From the IMG/VR virus record IMGVR_UViG_3300020595_000037, positions 1-61,518 of that record: a stretch of 61,518 nt of DNA. One strand, given 5' to 3'. Within the stretch, counting starts at the first letter, position 1. The number at the start of each line of letters is the position of its first letter. This stretch comes from a virus. This document shows positions 15,411-27,500 of the stretch, piece after piece. A program made the translations under genes and the position numbers. Below the pieces are notes generated by a model, which saw only the letters and a list, made by a program, of their open reading frames with translations, was not told the DNA's origin and did not search any database.

Positions 15411-16853
15411 ATGTCAATACCTAATGGAGGTTTAATAACCGAAACAAACAGACAATATTACGCTGGTGCACAGCAGTTTCAAGCGAAAGCTCAAACAGCT
15501 ACTAATATACCTAGTGATTATGTTGGTCAAACTTTTACTAGTACTTTTGATACTAATCTAACTTTTAGTAGCTCTGATAATGCTTCTAATGGTTTTAACT
15601 TAAACAATTTTAAAATATTCACAAGTCCAGATGCTAACACTTGGACAGAGTTACTACCTTCATCTGCTATATCTACAACAACAGGCACAAGTAACACAGC
15701 ATCAGCAATCACACAAAAAAACATAACTATTGCAGTAGCTAACACAAGCGTTCTAGTTGGTATGACAATACTTTCTGCTAGTGGAGCATTTATAGGTGTT
15801 ATTGCTAGCATCGCGGCAGGTAATCAAACATTCACATGTGTAAACAATTTAGCTGTAGCTGTTTCTAACTTAGACGTGTTAACATTTAGATTAGTTCAAC
15901 CGTATTCTGAGCTTAACAACGTAGTTACAATAAAAGCTTCGTTACCACCTAGCATATATGTTAAAATACAATTAAATGAAAATACTTTATGGGATAACAA
16001 TGGTAGTTATTCTTATACTAGATTAGATGATGTTATCGATAATTTTTTAATTGCATATGTTGGTGCTGGTAAATTAATACCTAGCATTAAAAGAACTGAT
16101 GTTATATTTCATGCTAAACGTGGTTTACAAGAATTTAGTTATGATACTTTAAAAAGTATAAGATCACAAGAATTAACTGTTCCTTTAAGTTTAACTATAA
16201 CTATGCCTCAGGATTATGTTAACTACACTAGATTTTCATGGACAGATCAAATGGGTGTGCAACACACGATATATCCGGCTAATGAATTAACATTAAGACC
16301 TTATTCTACACCAACACAAGCTGGAGACGGTAGTATAGTACAAGACAGTAATGATAATAACACAGAGCTAACATCACAAACAACAGAGGCTTGGAACGCA
16401 AATAATCCAAGAAAATTAAGTGGTGCATTTTTAAATGATTATAATGTAGCTGATTTATATTGGCAAAACTATTACAATAACGCTTTAGGTCAAAGATATG
16501 GTTTAAACCCTGTTACTAGTCAAAGAAATGGTTGGTTTATAGTAGACGATAGAAAAGGACAGTTTGGTTTTTCTAGTGATTTAAAAGAAAAGCTAATTGT
16601 TATGGAATATATCTCTGATGGTAATGCGTATGATTTAGATGCTAGAATACCTAAAATGGCAGAAGAAGCTTTGTATGCACATATAATATATTCTATATTA
16701 TCAACAAGTGTAGGTGTTCAGGAATACATAGTACAAAGATTTAAAAAAGAAAAAAGTGCTAAATTAAGAAATGCTAAAATAAGATTATCTAATATTAAGC
16801 TAAACGAAATAGTTCAAGTGTTTAGAAATCAATCTAAATGGATTAAATATTAA
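15411..16853 (+). CDS. putative tail/neck structural protein
   Basis: The 480-residue protein follows the connector-like gene by 3 bases and precedes a P22 gp10-like gene by 3 bases. Residues about 85-170 contain the GMTILSASG... FTCVNN... LTF beta module seen in other virion genes here, possibly a surface insertion. The C-terminal part is helical (MAEEALYAHIIYSILSTS). I infer a neck or tail-tube role from context. Confidence 0.55.
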   Translation: MSIPNGGLITETNRQYYAGAQQFQAKAQTATNIPSDYVGQTFTSTFDTNLTFSSSDNASNGFNLNNFKIFTSPDANTWTELLPSSAISTTTGTSNTASAITQKNITIAVANTSVLVGMTILSASGAFIGVIASIAAGNQTFTCVNNLAVAVSNLDVLTFRLVQPYSELNNVVTIKASLPPSIYVKIQLNENTLWDNNGSYSYTRLDDVIDNFLIAYVGAGKLIPSIKRTDVIFHAKRGLQEFSYDTLKSIRSQELTVPLSLTITMPQDYVNYTRFSWTDQMGVQHTIYPANELTLRPYSTPTQAGDGSIVQDSNDNNTELTSQTTEAWNANNPRKLSGAFLNDYNVADLYWQNYYNNALGQRYGLNPVTSQRNGWFIVDDRKGQFGFSSDLKEKLIVMEYISDGNAYDLDARIPKMAEEALYAHIIYSILSTSVGVQEYIVQRFKKEKSAKLRNAKIRLSNIKLNEIVQVFRNQSKWIKY

Positions 16854-16856
16854 TAC

Positions 16857-19800
16857 ATGGCTGAGATAAAAAATAGTTTTCTTAAGTCCAAAATGAACAA
16901 GGACTTAGATGACAGACTTATTCCTAACGGTGAGTATAGAGATGCAAGAAATATATCTGTAGGTAGATCTGAAGATGATGATATAGGTGCGTTAGAAAAT
17001 ATAAAAGGTAATACTTTAGTTCCAGGAACTAATATTGGGGCTTTACAAGTTATAGGTTATTTAACAAGTAATAATTCTGAAACTATTTATTTGTTTTTAA
17101 CTAACAATTCTACTGCTTCACCTGGAACTAGCCATTACATATACAAATATTTTAATAATTCATATACTAAAATACTTGAAGGTGCGTTTTTAAATTTTAG
17201 TGCAGATAACTATATAACAGGAGTTAATCTTGTAGAAGATTTATTATTTTGGACAGATAACAGGAATCAACCTAGAAAAATAAACGTTACTAAACCTTTT
17301 GGTTATTACTTTAAAGAAAATCAAATATCTGTAGCAAAATACAACCCTTATGAACCTATAGAGTTATTAAAAACTATAACAGCAACTGGTACTTCAACAG
17401 GGGTTAATTTAGTTTTAACAGCTGCAAATACTTTAATAAAAAAAGGTATGAGCGTAATTGTTAAAAATAATTCTAACGTTCAAAAAGTTGATGCTGATAA
17501 ATATATATACGTAACAAACGTTTCAGGAACTGCTGTAACTTTAAACGTTCAACCAACGGACGAAGCTGGTAATAATTATAATATTGTAAATACAGATACT
17601 ATAACTTTCCTTGTTACAACTATGACAGGTAAAGATATCACATATGATTTTAACGATAGTAATGATTGGCCTGGTGATCCAGATTTTTTACAAGATTTAT
17701 TTGTAAGGTTTAGTTATAGGTTTAAGTTTGATGATCAAGAGTATTCTGTAATGGCGCCATTCACTCAACCAACTTTTATACCTCAACAAAAAGGTTATTT
17801 TTTAGAGGGTGATGAAGATGCGGCTTATAGAAGTACTATATTAGACTTCATGCAAAATGGTGTACAAAACGTAGAATTAATTATTCCACTTCCAGACAGA
17901 CAGTCTAAACTAGGTGACGGAACTCTTGATACATATAAAATAGTACAGCTAGATATATTATATAAAGAATCAGACGCTAGAGCTGTAAAAGTTTTAGACA
18001 GTATAAACGTAGATAATTTAAACTCAAGTTCAAACACATACTTGTATAACTATCAATCAAGAAAACCTTATAAAACTTTACCAGAAAGACAAACTGTAAG
18101 AGTTTATGATAGAGTACCTGTTAGAGCTTTGGCACAAGAGGTTTCGGGTAATAGAATTATGTATGGTAACTTCCAGAGCCAACATACTCCACCGGCAACA
18201 ATAGATTACAACGTTGGCGCTAGCGCTAAAAACACAACTGTTTTTACTAATTGGGCTGAATATCCAAATCATACTTTAAAGAAAAATAGAAATTATCAAG
18301 TTGGCTTTATATTATCTGACAAGTTTGGTAGACAATCATCAGTTATATTATCATCTGTTGATGATAGTGCTCCAACAACATTAGGTGGCACTACATTTGG
18401 TGGTTCAACTTTTTATCACCCTTATACTTCGGCAACACAAAATTTAAAACAATGGTTTGGTGACGCTTTAAAAGTTGTTATAAATACTGAAATTACTTCT
18501 TCTGTAAATAGTGATGGCGAAGGTGCTCCAGGTTTATATGCTGATCAGATAGGAAACGGTTTTAATACAACAGCAAACAGCGTAGGGATAACTTCTCCTT
18601 TTATTTATACATTTACTCTAGGTTCAAATGCGGTTGACGTTCCGGTTTTAAATTCATATTTAAGAGGTGAGTTTACAGATTTTGTAAAAGTAACCAATGT
18701 AGATGATACAGCTGCTCCTATTTACACAATAACTACAGATGGGCAAGTAAATAATTTCTTATATTCTGACAATGCTTTAAATGCTCCAGACACTAAATAT
18801 GCTTATACAATAACAAACACTTTAGGTTGGTATTCGTATAAAGTTGTTGTTAAACAACAAGAGCAAGATTACTATAACTGTTATTTACCAGGTTTTTTAA
18901 ATGGTTACCCAAGTACAACAGGTGTAACTGATCCTCCAGTTTTTCCTACAACTGAAGACGATAAAACAGCTCACACAGTATTATTAAACGATAATATAAA
19001 TAAAATACCTAGAGATTTAAATGAAACTTCTGATCAACAAAAACAGTTTAGAAGCTCTGTAAGATTATATGGTAGAGTAAATAACACCGCCACGGACAAC
19101 GTACAATATTTTCCAGTTTCCACCGGAACTCAAACACTGCCATTAGCTATGACGGCAGACACTATATCTACAGCTTTTGATTTATCTATGTATAGCGATG
19201 ATATTTCAACAACTAATGTTCCTTTTTATCAATTAGAAACAAATCCTTTTATAGCTAGATTAGCAACGTCCAATGCTGGTACTACTGTTGTAGGTTTACC
19301 TAACTCTTCAATGACAATACAACTTTCTGTTGCTGAAACAGAACCTGTTGAAAGTTTATTACAATTATTTTACGAAACAACAACAGTTGGTTTAATAGCT
19401 GATTTAAATGCTGATATAAACACTGGTTTTGATGGTGTGGCTGGATTGTCAGCATTAGGTTATTCGCATTTTGAAAACATGGCTGCTAACACAGATATAT
19501 CAGCTGTATTTAAACCTCAAAACAATCAAGGTAGTGATTTTTTAAATACTCAGATAGAAAACGTTTCTATGACAGTTACAGATGGTAATGGTCTCACTAG
19601 AGCAACGGGAAATTTAACTGACGGTTTTACAGGCGATTTTAAACTGATAACATCTGGAACAGGATATAAGCTACAAACAGCAGTTGATACTTTTGTTTTT
19701 TCAAATGCTGGTTTTGATTCAAATAAAAACTCAAAAGAAACATATAATTTTAATTTTACTTGGACAACTGTACCGGCTTCAGGTGGTGATACTAGTTCAA

Positions 19801-21167
19801 CACCTTTCACGGGAAACTTAACTAATAATGATCCTATTTTTACAGACTGGATTTCAGGACCAAGCTTACCGGCTGTAACGGTTAGCGTTGGTGATAACAC
19901 TGGTGTTACTAGAGGAGCTGATAATGGTTCTGCTACAAATAATACAAGTCAAATAAAGTATAGTATAGTTTCTCAATCACCAGGTTCTTATTTTTCTATA
20001 GCTGATCCTTCTGTTGGCGTTGTTACAAAAAGTACAACAACACCACTAGGTGTTTATACTTTAAACTTAAAAGCTGAAGATGCTGTTGTGAGTGGTGTAG
20101 TACAAAATGGTTCGCTAAGCGTTACTAAACAACAAGTAATTACAGTTGGTGCGTTACAAATGAATACAAGTTCTAAATCAGGTTGCGAATCTAGTATTGT
20201 TCCTTCTCAAGGTATACCACCTATGTTTGGTGCTGTAGTACCACTTTCTGCAACTCAATCACAACCCCAAAGAGCAATATGGTATATAGCTAATGGAACT
20301 TTTACCAGTTCTAGTCCAGCTTCTGGTTATGCTTTAACTGATTTACCGGTTCAACCATCAACTAGCACAAGTGACTCTAACTTTTTATTTAGACTAGGAA
20401 CACCAAATAATTCAGCTTTATCAGTTGGAACTGTTGTATTTTCTTGTAATATGCAGCAGAAATATTCTAGCGGATCATCTGCTCCTAGGTCTGGTTCAAA
20501 AGTTCAATGGAAAGTTTATCACAGAGATAATGCCTCTGATGCAACATGGAGTCAATTAGCTGATATAAATAATTCTAATATTATTGCTGATGCGGAATTA
20601 ATAAACAACAGCTCTAATACTACTAAATACGCTTCAACAGCTTTTGCTTTTGACACAGTTGGTGAATACCTTATTGTTGCTGAAAATGCTTACCATACTT
20701 ATGCTGGTACGTTTAATGATTCATTAATTTTATGGGTTAATTCTGATGATTTATACTATGGTTCGTGTGTAGTTGAAAACGGTTCTCAAGTCTCACCATA
20801 CTCTACTAATCCAACAGCTTGGAATTATGAAATATCTAGTCATAAAACAGCATACGGTTGTTATGCTACTAGTACACCAAGATTTGCTCCAATGGCTTAT
20901 GCAGAATATGTTGATATATTTTACTTAAACAATACATTATCTTCACCAGCCAATGGTTCGACATATAACTATCCTAACTTCTTCGGTTTTGATGCTGCTT
21001 TTGGTAAACCTTTTGATCAGGTAAAAGTTTCAGCAAAATTTGATGCGGGTGGTATTAAAATAAGTGGAGATGCAAATACGTGTAGTGATAAACTTGCTAG
21101 ACCTTGTTCCTCTTCTTCATTACCTGTTTGTTCTAGACCTGTTCCAGGCGCAATAGGTTGGTTGTAA
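16857..21167 (+). CDS. large tail protein, P22 gp10-like N-terminus with Ig/cadherin-like domains
   Basis: The 1436-residue protein begins with a conserved pattern (FLKSKMNKDLDDRLI, then NGEYRDARNISVGRSEDDD) that I associate with packaged-DNA stabilisation/tail proteins. A beta module occurs at about residues 175-255. Near residues 1025-1095 a putative Ig or cadherin-like repeat is seen (IKYSIVSQSP, then GVYTLNLKAEDA). The C-terminal 300 residues are Ser- and Cys-rich with adhesin-like composition. It probably closes the portal and extends into a tail or receptor-contact structure. Most of the length is unassigned. Confidence 0.6.
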   Translation: MAEIKNSFLKSKMNKDLDDRLIPNGEYRDARNISVGRSEDDDIGALENIKGNTLVPGTNIGALQVIGYLTSNNSETIYLFLTNNSTASPGTSHYIYKYFNNSYTKILEGAFLNFSADNYITGVNLVEDLLFWTDNRNQPRKINVTKPFGYYFKENQISVAKYNPYEPIELLKTITATGTSTGVNLVLTAANTLIKKGMSVIVKNNSNVQKVDADKYIYVTNVSGTAVTLNVQPTDEAGNNYNIVNTDTITFLVTTMTGKDITYDFNDSNDWPGDPDFLQDLFVRFSYRFKFDDQEYSVMAPFTQPTFIPQQKGYFLEGDEDAAYRSTILDFMQNGVQNVELIIPLPDRQSKLGDGTLDTYKIVQLDILYKESDARAVKVLDSINVDNLNSSSNTYLYNYQSRKPYKTLPERQTVRVYDRVPVRALAQEVSGNRIMYGNFQSQHTPPATIDYNVGASAKNTTVFTNWAEYPNHTLKKNRNYQVGFILSDKFGRQSSVILSSVDDSAPTTLGGTTFGGSTFYHPYTSATQNLKQWFGDALKVVINTEITSSVNSDGEGAPGLYADQIGNGFNTTANSVGITSPFIYTFTLGSNAVDVPVLNSYLRGEFTDFVKVTNVDDTAAPIYTITTDGQVNNFLYSDNALNAPDTKYAYTITNTLGWYSYKVVVKQQEQDYYNCYLPGFLNGYPSTTGVTDPPVFPTTEDDKTAHTVLLNDNINKIPRDLNETSDQQKQFRSSVRLYGRVNNTATDNVQYFPVSTGTQTLPLAMTADTISTAFDLSMYSDDISTTNVPFYQLETNPFIARLATSNAGTTVVGLPNSSMTIQLSVAETEPVESLLQLFYETTTVGLIADLNADINTGFDGVAGLSALGYSHFENMAANTDISAVFKPQNNQGSDFLNTQIENVSMTVTDGNGLTRATGNLTDGFTGDFKLITSGTGYKLQTAVDTFVFSNAGFDSNKNSKETYNFNFTWTTVPASGGDTSSTPFTGNLTNNDPIFTDWISGPSLPAVTVSVGDNTGVTRGADNGSATNNTSQIKYSIVSQSPGSYFSIADPSVGVVTKSTTTPLGVYTLNLKAEDAVVSGVVQNGSLSVTKQQVITVGALQMNTSSKSGCESSIVPSQGIPPMFGAVVPLSATQSQPQRAIWYIANGTFTSSSPASGYALTDLPVQPSTSTSDSNFLFRLGTPNNSALSVGTVVFSCNMQQKYSSGSSAPRSGSKVQWKVYHRDNASDATWSQLADINNSNIIADAELINNSSNTTKYASTAFAFDTVGEYLIVAENAYHTYAGTFNDSLILWVNSDDLYYGSCVVENGSQVSPYSTNPTAWNYEISSHKTAYGCYATSTPRFAPMAYAEYVDIFYLNNTLSSPANGSTYNYPNFFGFDAAFGKPFDQVKVSAKFDAGGIKISGDANTCSDKLARPCSSSSLPVCSRPVPGAIGWL

Positions 21168-21199
21168 TAATAACAAAAAATAAGTGATAATAAAATAAT

Positions 21200-22564
21200 A
21201 TGGCTGCTACTTTAGAATTAAAATATTTTAACTCATACTGGTTGAAGAAAATATCAAGTGTTGTAGATGCTAACCCACAGCCTATAAAACCATATGACAC
21301 TATACCTGGAGGTAATGCTAATGCAACACCAGCTGTTGCGCCTTATGCTAATGACAATGCAACTGACTGGTTTATTGAAGAGTCTAGAATTAGAGGAGGT
21401 TATAATAACACATCGACAGATATAGGTGTGAAAGCTCACATAGTGGAAGATAACCCTAACAACCAAAATAGATTTAATGCCTTGATATATTCAGGCGTAT
21501 TTAATTCTAGAACAGGAGTTAATCAAACAAATGAGTTTTCTGTTGGTGAAGACATAACTAGAGGTGTAGATCCAGCACATGGACAAATAATGAAACTTTA
21601 TGCTGAAGATACTAATTTAATTATATTTCAAGAAGATAAAGTAAATAAAGCTTTAATAGATAAAGATGCTATATACACTGCTGAAGGCCAACCTTTGACA
21701 GCTTCTGGTAGAATGATTATAGGACAAATAGTACCTTATAAAGGTAAATACGGAATAGCTCAAGATCCTTTTAGCTTTGCTGTATATGGTTATAGAAAAT
21801 ACTTTACAGATAGAAGAAGAGGTTGCGTGTTAAGACTAACAACCGGTGGTGAAATTATAGAAATATCAGGTTATGGTATGCAAGACTTTTTTAGAGACAA
21901 GCTAACACAAAATGGTATAACTAATATAGTAGGTGGTTGGGACAATCATACTAAAAACTATATATTATCTATACAAACAGCTTCAGATTATGACACTGCT
22001 AGTTTTGATGAAACAGTACAGGGTTGGACTAGTTTCTTTGATTTTAAACCAAGCTTTATGTTTAGTTTAACTTCAACTTTCTTTTCTACTAATAGTGGCA
22101 AGCTTTACAGTCATTATGGAAGTAGTGCACATGGAAGATTCTACGATGCGCCTAACAATGTATTTGCTTCAACAGTTAAAGTTATATTAAACGGTTCTCC
22201 ATCAACAGTCAAAGTGTTTAAAACAATTAATTATGAAGGTAATAATGATTGGACTGTATCAAATGTTGTAGCAAGTTCTGGAGATATAGCTCAAGTACCT
22301 ATTGCTAAATACGGAAATGTTCCTACTAGTTTAACTGCTTTAGAAAACGAAATGTTTACTAACAAGTTTAAAAGAAAAGAAAATAAATACTTTGCTAATT
22401 TAATAAATACTTCACCCGTGACTCCTGGTGAAATACTTTTTGGTGCAAGTATGACAGGTGTAAAAGGATTTTTTACAACTTTTGAATTTAGCTTAGACAA
22501 TAGTATAAACCAAAAAAGAGAATTATTTGCAGTATCTTCTGACACTGTAGAATCATCATATTAA
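21200..22564 (+). CDS. tail structural protein
   Basis: The 454-residue protein starts MAATLELKYFNSYWLKK and contains repeated Gly/aromatic turns in its middle (KYGIAQDPFSFAVYGYRKYF), suggesting a beta-propeller-like fold. It lies between the large gp10-like protein and two internal virion proteins. It may form part of the tail hub or plug; no exact family is recognised. Confidence 0.6.
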   Translation: MAATLELKYFNSYWLKKISSVVDANPQPIKPYDTIPGGNANATPAVAPYANDNATDWFIEESRIRGGYNNTSTDIGVKAHIVEDNPNNQNRFNALIYSGVFNSRTGVNQTNEFSVGEDITRGVDPAHGQIMKLYAEDTNLIIFQEDKVNKALIDKDAIYTAEGQPLTASGRMIIGQIVPYKGKYGIAQDPFSFAVYGYRKYFTDRRRGCVLRLTTGGEIIEISGYGMQDFFRDKLTQNGITNIVGGWDNHTKNYILSIQTASDYDTASFDETVQGWTSFFDFKPSFMFSLTSTFFSTNSGKLYSHYGSSAHGRFYDAPNNVFASTVKVILNGSPSTVKVFKTINYEGNNDWTVSNVVASSGDIAQVPIAKYGNVPTSLTALENEMFTNKFKRKENKYFANLINTSPVTPGEILFGASMTGVKGFFTTFEFSLDNSINQKRELFAVSSDTVESSY

Positions 22565-22570
22565 AAGATT

Positions 22571-23428
22571 ATGGAAGAAGTTTTAAATATATTATACGAA
22601 TTTTTATTTGCCGCACCAGAAGGGGTAAACATAGGTATAGCACCTATGGTAGCTGGCGCTATTCTAAGCGGTGCTGGTAAAATTATAGGTGGAATATTTG
22701 GTTCAGGTAGAGCAAGAAGAGCTAGAAGAAGAGCTGAAGCTGAAAAAAGAAGATTAACAGGAGAGTTAAAAAGCTTGGAAAATGGTAGACAGAAAGTAAT
22801 AAATCCATATTCAAACACTAAAGATTTAAGTTCACTAGCTAAAGATTTAAGTGGTAAGCTAAGTAATCCATATGCTAATTTAAGTGTAGCAACAGGCGCA
22901 TCTAAAATGCAAGCTGAAGAAGCGGATATTGCTTTAGCAAATACTTTAGATACATTAAGATCGTCTGGAGCAAGTGCTGGTGGTGCTACTGCGTTGGCTC
23001 AAGCGGCATTGCAAAGCAAAAAAGGTGTTGCAGCTAATATAGAACAGCAAGAGGCTTCTAATGAAAAAATGAGAGCACAAGGTGAGCAATACTTACAGCA
23101 AGCTGAAATAGGTGAGCAAAGAAGATTACAACAAATACAAATAAGTGAAGGTCAAAGAACTCAACAAGCAGATGCAGCTGGTAGATCATTTAAATTTAAT
23201 GCACAGGAAAGAAGAAAAGATGCTCAAATAAACTTCACAAGAGGTCAAATAAATCAACAAACACAAAGAGCACAACAAGCATATGACCAAGGTACACAAG
23301 CAATAACTGGAGCGATAACCGGTGGGTTTGGTGCTTTAGGTGATATAGCTAGTGCCGGTGGATTTTTTAAAGGTGGAGCAGAAGGTGCAAAAGCAGCAGG
23401 TTATAATTTGGCAGGTTCAAACAAATAA
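22571..23428 (+). CDS. internal virion (ejection) protein, T7 gp14-like
   Basis: The 285-residue protein has a Gly/Ala-rich hydrophobic N-terminal segment (APMVAGAILSGAGKIIGGIF, residues about 24-43), then a basic stretch and a long Gln/Ala/Arg coiled coil, and a second Gly-rich hydrophobic segment near the end. Small proteins with this layout are ejected with DNA in T7-like and related phages and insert into the outer membrane. The next two genes look like the other ejection proteins. Confidence 0.65.
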   Translation: MEEVLNILYEFLFAAPEGVNIGIAPMVAGAILSGAGKIIGGIFGSGRARRARRRAEAEKRRLTGELKSLENGRQKVINPYSNTKDLSSLAKDLSGKLSNPYANLSVATGASKMQAEEADIALANTLDTLRSSGASAGGATALAQAALQSKKGVAANIEQQEASNEKMRAQGEQYLQQAEIGEQRRLQQIQISEGQRTQQADAAGRSFKFNAQERRKDAQINFTRGQINQQTQRAQQAYDQGTQAITGAITGGFGALGDIASAGGFFKGGAEGAKAAGYNLAGSNK

Positions 23429-23434
23429 AATAGT

Positions 23435-24520
23435 ATGGCAATAAAAGAAAAATTAATAGAAAACAAAAAGCTTAATGAGCAAATTAAATTTGCCATATCA
23501 GAGCTTCAATCTAGACTTTCATACGAGCTTGGTTATAGCGATAGCAAAGTAAAACCTATTGATTATGCTGAATTATATGATCCATTTGTAAAACACTACG
23601 CAGATATACAACTTGCTTTAACACAAGGTACAAGTGAAAACCCTGTAGAAGATAGAAAATATATTGATATAATAAGTGGTAGTGTACAGGTTATTAAAAC
23701 GGGTTTAGAAAATATCATGAGTAATACAGAAGTTTGGCCTGAAATGGTACAAAAAGCTGGTGTTATGGGTGGTTTAGACATGATGGGAACACCTGTAAGC
23801 AGGTTTCTTTGTTTAAGCATACTAAACGGTGATTTAGAAGGAGAAGTGCAGATTAAAGCTATTGATAATAACTTAAATAAATTAGCTTGGGAAATATATG
23901 AAAAAGACGGAAGATTTGTAGAGAGAATTTATTTAAACAAATTAAATGAGTTATCTGAGAAACAGGACATGTTTGTAAGTATACCTAGTACATTAGAAGC
24001 AAATGAAAACTTTAAACTATCTAATCCTGATATATTTGAACAAGAGCAGGTTGGTAGCGATGAAAGCAACATATCATTAACAGGTGGTGTTACAGAAGTT
24101 TACAGAAAAAAGAAAGCTGATGGATCTCTAGATATTAAAACAAAAGATCTTGATGCTAACATGGTACAAGAATTTTATATCATAGATAAAGATTTAATAG
24201 GTGAAAGCTTACAGTTTAATCTTCAGATGGATAAAATTACAGCTGGTTTACTTGAAGAGTTTCAAAGCTTTGACCAAGTAATAGCATTTAACAACAATAT
24301 TATAGCTGAAGTAACAGATCATTATTTACCAACAGCTAAAGCGCTTAGAGACAATCAACAAAAAAGATTTCAAGAAGATTATAAAAAATGGTTTTTAGAA
24401 ACTCAAATAGGTGAAGAGTATCCTATGGGACCACCTAAATCTAAACAACAAGAAGAACAGCCTATGCAACAACCTCAAGTTGCGCAAGAAGAAATAGTTG
24501 AAGAGCAAGTAGTATCCTAA
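23435..24520 (+). CDS. virion-associated protein, probably internal
   Basis: The 361-residue acidic, helical protein starts MAIKEKLIENKKLNEQIKFA and ends in a Gln/Glu-rich tail. It lies between the gp14-like gene and the giant gene, 9 bases upstream of the latter. No enzymatic motif is recognised. Context suggests an internal or ejected protein that may partner the giant protein. Confidence 0.6.
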   Translation: MAIKEKLIENKKLNEQIKFAISELQSRLSYELGYSDSKVKPIDYAELYDPFVKHYADIQLALTQGTSENPVEDRKYIDIISGSVQVIKTGLENIMSNTEVWPEMVQKAGVMGGLDMMGTPVSRFLCLSILNGDLEGEVQIKAIDNNLNKLAWEIYEKDGRFVERIYLNKLNELSEKQDMFVSIPSTLEANENFKLSNPDIFEQEQVGSDESNISLTGGVTEVYRKKKADGSLDIKTKDLDANMVQEFYIIDKDLIGESLQFNLQMDKITAGLLEEFQSFDQVIAFNNNIIAEVTDHYLPTAKALRDNQQKRFQEDYKKWFLETQIGEEYPMGPPKSKQQEEQPMQQPQVAQEEIVEEQVVS

Positions 24521-24529
24521 ATTTAATCA

Positions 24530-27500
24530 ATGGCAAACTGTAAAGAGTTACACGTAATAGGATCCCAAGCATACAAAGATTGTTTGGAGAAAAACAAAGA
24601 AAAAGACGAAGAAGTTGTAGAAGTTGTTGAAGATGAAGTTATTGAGGATACTGATCCTAATATTGAAAGAATAGCTTTAAATGAGCAGGTAATTTTATCT
24701 AATGAATCTAATGCTAAAGTTTTTGGAGAAGATGTTTTTACTCATGATTTAAGTTTAATTGATACTAAAAAGCTTTTTGATAAAATTGATACGCAAGAGT
24801 TTAAACCTGAAATAAATTTATTTGGATTTTTTAACAAACCATTTGACGAAACTGTAGGTTATAATTCATTAGAGAAAATGGATGAAAATGACATGAATTT
24901 ACCTACATTTCCTCTTTCTTTAGATATGACGCCAAGGCAACAGGCTTTTGTAGATCGTGTCGCTTCACAAGATGTTAGAGATATTGTGTTAAGTAACATG
25001 GCCAATGATAAAATATCCAAATCTTTACTTGATTGTAGAGATGGTATTCAAAGATGTTTTGATAAAATATATGATAATATAGATAATCAAGGTTTAAGAT
25101 ATTTAAAAGGAGATCAAAAAAGAATAGCAGAATTAAATTTAGAATTACAAAAAGCAGTTAAAAGTGGAGATCAAGATCTTGTTAGAGAAGTAAAAAAAGA
25201 TTTAATTAAAGTTAGAGGTAAGCAAAATAATAATAAATCTCAAATATTTGACCCTGAAGAAGGTGGAAAATTTAAATCTGTAAAGTATGTTGATGGTGAA
25301 TTAGATCCAGGTGATCTTTCTGATACAGCTATAGAAATAGAAGAAAACGCACTTACTTTAATTCAAAAAAATCGTGTTGAAAACAATGGAGATGTAGGTG
25401 TTTTACAGACTCAACAAACTAAACTTTATTATGAGTTAATATCGTTGAGTGATATTATTGTAAAAAACTACGATAAAGTTTCTAAAGGAAAAGATAAAGG
25501 AGTTACTCAAGAAGCGGTAGAAAAATGGTCTAATTTTTTTAATGGTAAAAATAGTTTAGAAGCTATAAAAAAAATGTCTGAAACTGGTATATTACCAAAA
25601 GATTTAAGATTAGATTATTTTTCTGAAGGTAATGGAACTATACTAGGTGACGCTTTTAATGAAAAAATAAAAGAATTTTTAGTATCATCAAGAGCTTTAC
25701 TATTAAATGAAAATCCTATAGATGAAGAAGAAAATGTTGTATTAGAAGGTTTTAATAGAAAATTTAAAGATTTTACTGGTTATAATATACTTAATCAAAA
25801 CGATGATAAGGTTGTTTTTCAAACTTATAACAAGCTTTTAGGTGATGTTGGTGTGGGTTTTGTAGATCAAATAAAGCAAGATCAAAGATTATACACTAGT
25901 ATTGCTGAATTAAGTTATAATACTACTTTAGATTTAGTTCCATTGATAACAGCAATGTATGGTCAAAATAAAATTAAAGGTTTTAAAAATATAGTTAATT
26001 CAGTTGGAAAAGTAGGTAATTATATAAATAAATCTTTTAATCCAAATAATTCTAAAACAATATCTACAGTAATAAACACCGTATTTGGTCTTGATGGAAA
26101 AGGTTCTTCAGGTATTAAAGAGATGATAAAATTAGGATCTGCTGATACTATATTAGAAACTCTTGTTGGTCAAGAGCCTATGCCTGCCGAATTTGGTTTT
26201 ATATTAGGTTCTACTAACTCCTTAATGGAACAAAAAATGGTGCAAGGTAGTTTGCTTAGATTAGCAAATAAAATACCTGCTGTAAAATATATATATGGAA
26301 GTCAAAGTGGAAGAAAATTAGTAAATACACTAATTGGAGCAGGAGGTGGTACTGGTGCTATGACTTTTACTGAAGCTGCACAATATGCTTTAAAAGAAGG
26401 TATTTGGGGAGAAAGCGAATATAACTCATTTGCAGAGGTTTTTATGTCACCTAACGCAATGGGTGAAAATCCTACAGAACCTAAGCTAGGTAAATTACTT
26501 TCTTTATATGTTTCTTTTGCTGCTATTGGTTTAGGTCAATCTTCTACAGCTAAAGCTATATATGCTGATTTAAAAAAGATAGATCGTAATAGTGGTAATA
26601 AACAAAGAATAAAAACTATAAATGATTTATCTAAAGGTTCGGTTATTGAAGTAGATGGTAAAAAAGCTTTTAGTGACATACAGATAAAAGATTTAAATTC
26701 AGAAAAAAATATACAAAGTGCTACAGAAAAAGCTATAGGAAATATTAAAAAAGATAAAAATCTTACTGACGTAGAAAAAATTAAAAAAATACAAGAAATA
26801 ACTGAAGCATCGGAATATTTAATGGTGTCTAGAGAATATGGTCTTGTTATGGATAGTTTTGCAAAAAGTGAAACATATAGTAGAACTATAGAAAAAGAAA
26901 GTGGAAAAGTAATACAGAAATTAACACAAGGGGGTAATGGTTTGTTTTCTTTAGAAGCAAAAGATATTGATTTTATTTCAGGTACGGATCCAATAATGCT
27001 TGCTAAAAGCTTAATGAAACAAAATCCAAATCTTTCACCTAGAAAAGCAAAGTATACTGCAATAGACATGCAACAAAAAGCATTGTTTATTTCTAATACT
27101 GCAACTAATTTTGTAGGTAATCAAAGAACTGGTGAAGGTGGAAAATTAAGAAATGAAATTATTAACGTTTTAAAAGAATCTCAAAAAATTGGAGAAGAAA
27201 TAATAACTTTATCTAAACCTGAGAATAGAAAGAAAAATGGTATAGCAGGAGATCTTAAGATTGAAAAAGCTAAAGCCAAGCTTGAAGAGTTAAAAATAAA
27301 ACTTCAAGAGCAAGAAAATAACGCTTCTGATTTAGCTGAAGCAAGAGCAATAGAAAAAGCTGCTTTTTTTGGAGATGCTAATGTTAAAGTAAATATACTT
27401 ACTGGGAAAGATTATAAAGATAAAGGCTACGAACCTAGTGAAGGTGTTTTTATACAAAAAAGTGGAGAAATAGATATAAATATCAACAAAATAAGAGAAA